Notes under the pieces: generated by a model | Told to the model about the DNA's origin: nothing | Seen by the model: the letters and a program-made list of their open reading frames with translations, nothing else | Databases searched by the model: none | Assembly: GCA_012845835.1 (NCBI GenBank) | Contig: JABAKD010000029.1 | Span: forward strand, 8,060,048 to 8,124,047 | Length of the DNA: 64,000 bases | Source: Undaria pinnatifida | Taxonomy: Eukaryota > Sar > Phaeophyceae > Laminariales > Alariaceae | Direction: 5' to 3' | Program-made: the position numbers and the translations under genes | Shown here: positions 59,101 to 64,000 of the stretch, in pieces | How the letters are laid out: the number at the start of each line of letters is the position of its first letter | How positions within the stretch are numbered: position 1 is the stretch's first letter

Positions 59101-62100
59101 GAGTTTTGGAGCGTCGAAGATGATTACTGGGGACGCTGGGAGGCCTTTAAATATGGAATAACTGCGGCCGGTGCTACGTGCTAACCAAATAAACCCCGCC
59201 CCCGCCCCGTCCTCCCCCCTCCTGTCGGCCTCCCTTACCCCCTCACGCCCTCTTACGCACTCGCGACATGTATCGTCATCATCACTACCATCGTCACAAC
59301 GACGACTGAAAAGCTCGAGATGACCGCGGACAACGTCGGGTCGACAACATCAGGATGCATTCCCTTGGCCAACACCTCCAGGGCCGACCTGCAAGTTCGG
59401 ATCAGCCTGGAGGGGCACAGCGCGTTCTCAATTCGTGAAAAGGAGCAATTTCTAAGTGTGAGCTGACCATTATGAGGGAAAGAAGAAAACGAAAACAATT
59501 ATCAGATTTATTGTACATATTATATGCACTTCTGCAGTGGAGGCCGGTTTCATGAGAGCACGCATACGGAAGAGAGTGCGCCTACATATACTCCTACGGA
59601 AATTGCTATCGGGTACAAATAATAAAGTATACCGATACCTGGTAAAAATAAAACATGTACCGTAACCTGCAGCAGTATAGTGGTGAGAAAATCATACCAG
59701 GTAGGTTCCAGCGCCACCACAACCAGTTTGTATGAACCTTGCATCGCGTGGCGCTTGTTTGATTCGGTATCGCCGAGCAACAATGTGGGCGGAGCACAAG
59801 AGGCCGAGGGTGTACGGGAGCCGTGCTAATAGCAAGCCTTTTCATGGTTCCGAACCGCGCCACGGTATCATACGATTGTTTCTCCTTGACTATTAATAGT
59901 CCCACGACTCGGTTTGGTTCGGTGCCGAAGATCAAATTCTACCACGGCCTGGTTCGGTTTGGTTTGGTTCGGGTCGGGTCGGATCGGTTCGGTTAGATAC
60001 ACACCACTAAAAGTAATACCGAAGTCTGATTCCGAGTACTTTAGTTTCTGCCCTAAAGCCCGTGTTTAGCACCGGCAACTCGCACAATTCTCTAACTTCC
60101 AAGTAGGTTCGTCCTCAAAACGTTGGTGTAGGCAATAGTGCCAAACGAATACCCTACTATAATTCCAAGTGGTTTTGGCCCTTAAACGCGGGTAGACCAC
60201 CGCAAAACGCGTTATTTTCTAACTCCAAGTAGCTTCATCTGTGCAGAACGGCGAAAAAAAATCCTACTGAAGCCCAAGTGGGTAGTGAGTAGCTGCAGCA
60301 TGGCTCGCCGATGGCTGAAGAAGACGAGTAAGTGTCAACCGGTCTATATTACCTGGTACACGTCCAAAAAAAACACTCGTGCTTCGTACTCATCGCCAAG
60401 CTATTGGACACTGTAGCTACACCTTTTGGAAAGGAAACTGCTTGGAGTTCGTAGAGAAAGGGGCCTTTTGCAGGGTTGCACCCACCCGAGTTTGGGGGGG
60501 AAGTTGCTTGGAATTAAACAGCGCTTTATTGCAGTGCTGCACGGGCGATTTGGGGACGAAAACGCTTACCAGGTATAATTTGAGCACCAGGTACCAGGTA
60601 GGATTTGTTTTGCAGCGTGACACCCTCTCATTTGGCGGAAATGTACCGTTCTTGGAATCGAAGCTGAGCATTGTGTTTGCTGTACTTATCGCACCCGCGA
60701 TTTGGGGACGAATGTACTCAGGGCTCGAGAAGGAATGCGTTGTTACAGTACTGTGGTTCTGCGCCCGCTTCTTTGGGGACAAAGCATTTGTGGAATTGAG
60801 GTAGGACATGTTTTTCGGTTCTGCACGTGCTTTTTGGGGGACAAGACGGTTGGGATTTTGAGGAGGGCAGAGCTACTGGACGTTTTTGAGCAAGACACCG
60901 TTTGCTTTACAGCGCCGTCGTTTTGTGAAAACATTATAAGTAGGATTTTTTTGTGCGGTACTACACGGGCGTGTTGGGGGCAAAACTACGGGGAGCAGGA
61001 CACTTTTCGCCTCACAGCGCCGGGGGGTTGGGGACGAGACTAATGTTTTATTTGATTTTTTTTGCCGCGAAAGGGGTAAGGGTGGCAGTAGAAGGTGGAT
61101 CACGCCTAGAGATGGGCACCGGATGGAAAATAACCCGGTTAACCGCGTTTTTTTGAAACCCAGCAGGCATGTACGATTACTCGGTTTGTCGAAACAAGAT
61201 CTGGCAGTCTTGGAGGCACAGTTAACCGGATAACCGGTTAAACCGGATAACCGGTTGAACCGGATAAAAACGCCGGGTTTAACCATTTGCCGGTTAAACC
61301 GGGAAGTCGGTTGACTAAGTTAACACTAAAACGTGCTTGCAGCAGTGAATAGCGGGTTAATAAACATGACAGCGTGAAGGTTGGCTGATCCAATGTCGAT
61401 TGTACCTATTAAATCGCCTAGGACATTGCACTACAACCTGGCATAAAGTGGATTGTGCGGGATAATCGACGTTGGGTCACCCCCTCCACACCCCACTAGG
61501 GTTATAACTAGAGCTGTGAGTCGGCAGGATTTCGCCTCCAATCTAATAAGTAATCGGTAGGTCCCGTTAACTGATCAACTGACTTTAGTCGGCAAGTCGG
61601 CTGGCAAACCCAGCTGGTGGCCAACCGATTGGCCGACGTAACTCAGGCGAGCGAAGCGAGCCTGTTTGCTCCCCCCGGCCGGGGAGGGGGCAGGCGCCCG
61701 AAAAGGAAAACATGCGTCCCACATTGTGCAACCCCTCCTACATGTTTGGAAACAAAATAAGTCGGGTAGTCGGCACCTTCGGGAAACGACTAATTACTAG
61801 TCCGACTAAAAAGTAGTTGGTGACTCAAGTCGTGACAACTCACAGCTCTAGTTACGACACAAGTATTCAGCGTGGTCGCTATGTTGCCGTTCGCACTGTA
61901 GGCTGAATGAAGTAAATGCTTGCAGGAGTAGCCGTTGCACAGTTATAGTGAATATATTGTCAATGCTGGTCACTTCACCGCAAGAGGACATTGATCACGT
62001 TGTCGTTGTCAAGGGCGAAGGTTTTTAGAGTGTGCTTTTGGATGGCATCCAGCGGTTACATAATCGTGCTGTTGCGGAAATGTCTCGGGATTATTATGTT

Positions 62101-63837
62101 GTTTACTGTTGGAGAGTTTCGTACAATGCAGTCTGTGTGTTGAATGTTTTGTCCCGTTTTCAACCCAGCTCAACTGGCAGAGGTTATCTTACACTTACAC
62201 GATTTTCACATAACCCGCGTTCACAGGTGATTTCCGTTCTCTCCCCGGTCCATGCCTCCATTCAACTGTTACATTGCGCAGGATTGATAGCTCAGATTTT
62301 AGCAGAGGTTCTAGGTCGTGTCATGTCGACTATCAAGCAGGGCGACCGTTGTTGCTTGTACTCGCCGCACGACCGTAGACGTGGCGATGATTTTAGGAGC
62401 TTCGGGAGCATGGGGTGCGGTGGTTTTGATGCAGTCTGACGTCGTGCTCTACCATAACAAGGACATTTTCAGCTAATTAATCAAAACGCGAGACAAATTT
62501 CCCTCGAAGAGACGCTGTATTTGGGAACGGAACCAAGCACGCACTTGTGGGTACACCACAAGGTGCCGCTTGATGAAAACCGGCCTGGTTTTCAATGTTA
62601 TGGTTGCTTTACCTCTAAAAAACGGGCTTCACGGTTCTCGGTTAACCGGTTAAAACCGGCTGAAGAAACATCTTAAACCGGTTCTTTTTTCAAGAACAAC
62701 GCCTCCTATCCGGTTTTCAGCTCTTCGAAAATGCCTTCCGGTGCCGATCTCTAGTCACGCCGTCCTTAATTCTGCACCCTCGTCGCTTCAAATGCGGGCG
62801 GCCGGCCCCCTTCCCCCCCCCCCACCTCGGCGCTCCTATCCGTGCCCCCACCCAGGCTACCCATACCCTCATCGCTCGCAGCAACGATTGCTCCTCCCTC
62901 GCTGCTGCTGCTCCTCCTCCTTACCCCACCGACCACCGACTACGACCGCTTTTGCAGGTTAAGAGGGGACAGGTCGGGGGCGTTTGGGTGGCCTACCACC
63001 CCGTCACAGCATCGACGGCCGCATCCCGGCACATTGCTTGCGTAACTCTTTCCGTCGACGGCTGCGACGGTTCGGTTGCGGTGGCTGTGAGCGGCACCAC
63101 GGCCCCGCCCCCCCCTACCCACCCGCCCCCGCCGCCCTCCCCGCGACACAGGTGGAACTTCTCTGCTTGGAGTTTATTACGACGGAAACGCATTGGACCG
63201 GAGCAGGGCGAGGATGGGGACGGGGGTTGGGGTGGGGAAAGCGATGAGGGAGGGGGAGCGGCGGGGGGTGAAGGAGGGAGTGGGGACGGGGGAGGGGGCC
63301 GGGGTGGGGTTGGGGGTGGCCAAGGGCAACCTTTAATGTTCAACGACGTTGGCTTGAACCAGTGGGTCGACGCGGTCTGCCGTGTGGCCAACGGCAGTGA
63401 CAGGGATAAAAAGTGAGCACAGATAACGAGTATGAAAAAAGTGAAATGTCGAACACCCGGTCGTCGCGAGTGTCGGCTATTTAGTGCTAGCAGGAGTATC
63501 TTATCCTTTGTTATACTTTATCATTGGACTTTGGAAGCAAAAAGGACGACATGCACCTACCATATAGAAACCCTACTGTTCAATGAAAACGACAATAAAA
63601 AGTTGCCGACGACGTAGCCGGCACAGAACCGGAGCAGATCGGATCATAAACGGATGACCGCCAGGACCAACGCTGTCTGGAAGAGCACAGTACGCCGGAA
63701 AACACCCGTCCCCGCTCCCCCCCCCCCCAACACGGGTCCCGCATCTGACCCCTCCGCGCAGATTCCAGGTGGTAGTGGGGCTCAGGAGGGGTTCCGCGTC
63801 GGGGCTACGCGTTGCCGCTATCGTGGGCACTGTCGTG
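56145..63837 (+). CDS. ASH/MSP-domain protein, copy B (partial at both ends, open)
   Basis: Exons: 56145-57278, 58300-58464, 59314-59457, 62958-63412, 63762-63837, collinear and phase-compatible with copy A; the 3' exons would lie beyond the window. Exon a is 378 codons (copy A 375) with in-frame indels only. Exon c is uninterrupted: LEMTADNVGSTTSGCIPLAN, TSRADLQVRISLEGHSAFSI, REKEQFLS. So this copy preserves the ASH-like domain that copy A breaks. The join of exons d and e gives DKKFQVVVGL (copy A DKQFQVVVGL). The role is presumed as for copy A (centriole, cilium or related scaffold), from fold alone. Confidence 0.62.
59314..59457 (+). CDS. ASH-protein exon c, copy B (intact)
   Basis: Same boundaries as copy A 41213-41356 (GAAAAG acceptor with no AG in the preceding tract; GTGAGC donor). 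Codon 15 is TGC, Cys. The motif GCIPLANTSRADLQVRISL is the N-x-S/T strand of ASH domains. Confidence 0.68.
61107..62753. mobile_element. hAT-like DNA element in copy B
   Basis: TIRs TAGAGATGGGCACCGGATGG and the reverse complement TAGAGATCGGCACCGGAAGG, with 8-bp duplications ATCACGCC (61099-61106) and GTCACGCC (62754-62761). 1647 bp against 1907 bp in copy A, the main difference being the absent SINE. It carries the same nested MITE and subterminal ACCGGTTAAACCGG repeats. Confidence 0.8.
61509..61850. mobile_element. Nested hAT-like MITE in copy B, with an extra segment
   Basis: TIR TAGAGCTGTGAGTCG at the left and a one-base-changed partner (CAACTCACAGCTCTA) at the right; duplications GTTATAAC and GTTACGAC. 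It holds about 75 bp absent from copy A (about 61649-61727, starting GAGCGAAGCGAGCCTGTTTG and containing CCCCGGCCGGGG). Confidence 0.8.
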
Positions 63838-64000
63838 GTGAGTTGGTGCACCGCCGGCAGACCGTAATTTTCCTGCATGGGTTGTGCGACCATTTTTTGT
63901 AGCTTTTTGCTTGTTTGTGTGGCGGTAGATACTTTGTTTGATGTTTTTCGAGAGTAGGAGACTGCCTCCGGGTTGTTTTTCCGAACGCGTGCTACGATAG

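Larger units (their letters stand above)
52508..64000 (+). repeat. Large tandem duplication, copy B (truncated by window end)
   Basis: Begins TTTTTTGCGCATGTCTTGGC, matching copy A from 31548, and stays collinear to the end at 64000 (copy A 46290). It lacks the OTU-bearing insertion, the SINE and one 112-bp unit, and has an extra segment of about 75 bp inside the MITE. Confidence 0.85.

Overview
The window is nuclear DNA from an intron-rich eukaryote. It shows no operons, ribosome binding sites or bacterial gene spacing. Genes are split into short exons with GT-AG introns of roughly 0.4 to 4 kb, acceptors follow long T- or C-rich tracts, and introns are full of simple repeats and transposon relics. 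This architecture, a Copia element, tRNA-derived SINEs and Ala/Gly-rich coding insertions would suit a brown alga or another large-genome stramenopile. That placement is inference; the sequence itself only establishes a eukaryote.

Left part (1-5114): a decayed Copia-type LTR retrotransposon on the minus strand (440-3188) with two LTRs, RT/RNase H and gag remnants and a large internal foldback, followed by copies of a dispersed non-coding repeat. Middle (5115-26110, plus strand): the 3' part of one large gene, rebuilt here as 16 phase-compatible exons coding 871 residues to a TGA at 26108-26110. Its order of motifs (an RLS..RW-like motif, a YKEEC..IF-like helix, an acidic block, an RTVG..DG motif, a basic patch, then one bromodomain) matches the C-terminal half of TAF1, the largest TFIID subunit. 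Its introns carry pentanucleotide arrays, an inverted pair of 0.56-kb repeats and a tandem repeat that includes the end of an exon.

Region 26111-31547 holds no gene I can support. It contains GGT repeats, two tRNA-derived SINE copies and other repeats. From about 31.55 kb to the end the window holds a head-to-tail tandem duplication with a unit of about 21 kb: copy A about 31548-52507, copy B 52508 to beyond the window end. Each copy carries a gene for a protein with an ASH/MSP-type (PapD-like) beta-sandwich, of the kind found in CEP192/SPD-2, Hydin and related centrosome or cilium proteins. Copy A can be followed from 38029 to its stop at 50610-50612, except for an in-frame TGA at 41255-41257 where copy B has a cysteine codon. 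Copy B is open as far as it can be read (56145-63837).

The two copies differ by datable insertions. A hAT-like element and a smaller hAT-like MITE are present in both. A SINE (43697-44035) and a segment of about 2.9 kb with an OTU-type cysteine protease ORF (34324-34971) are only in copy A. A tract of about 1.5 kb at the right of both copies is nearly identical, which suggests gene conversion. All exon models come from reading splice sites, phases and motifs by eye; no alignment, database search or RNA evidence was available.
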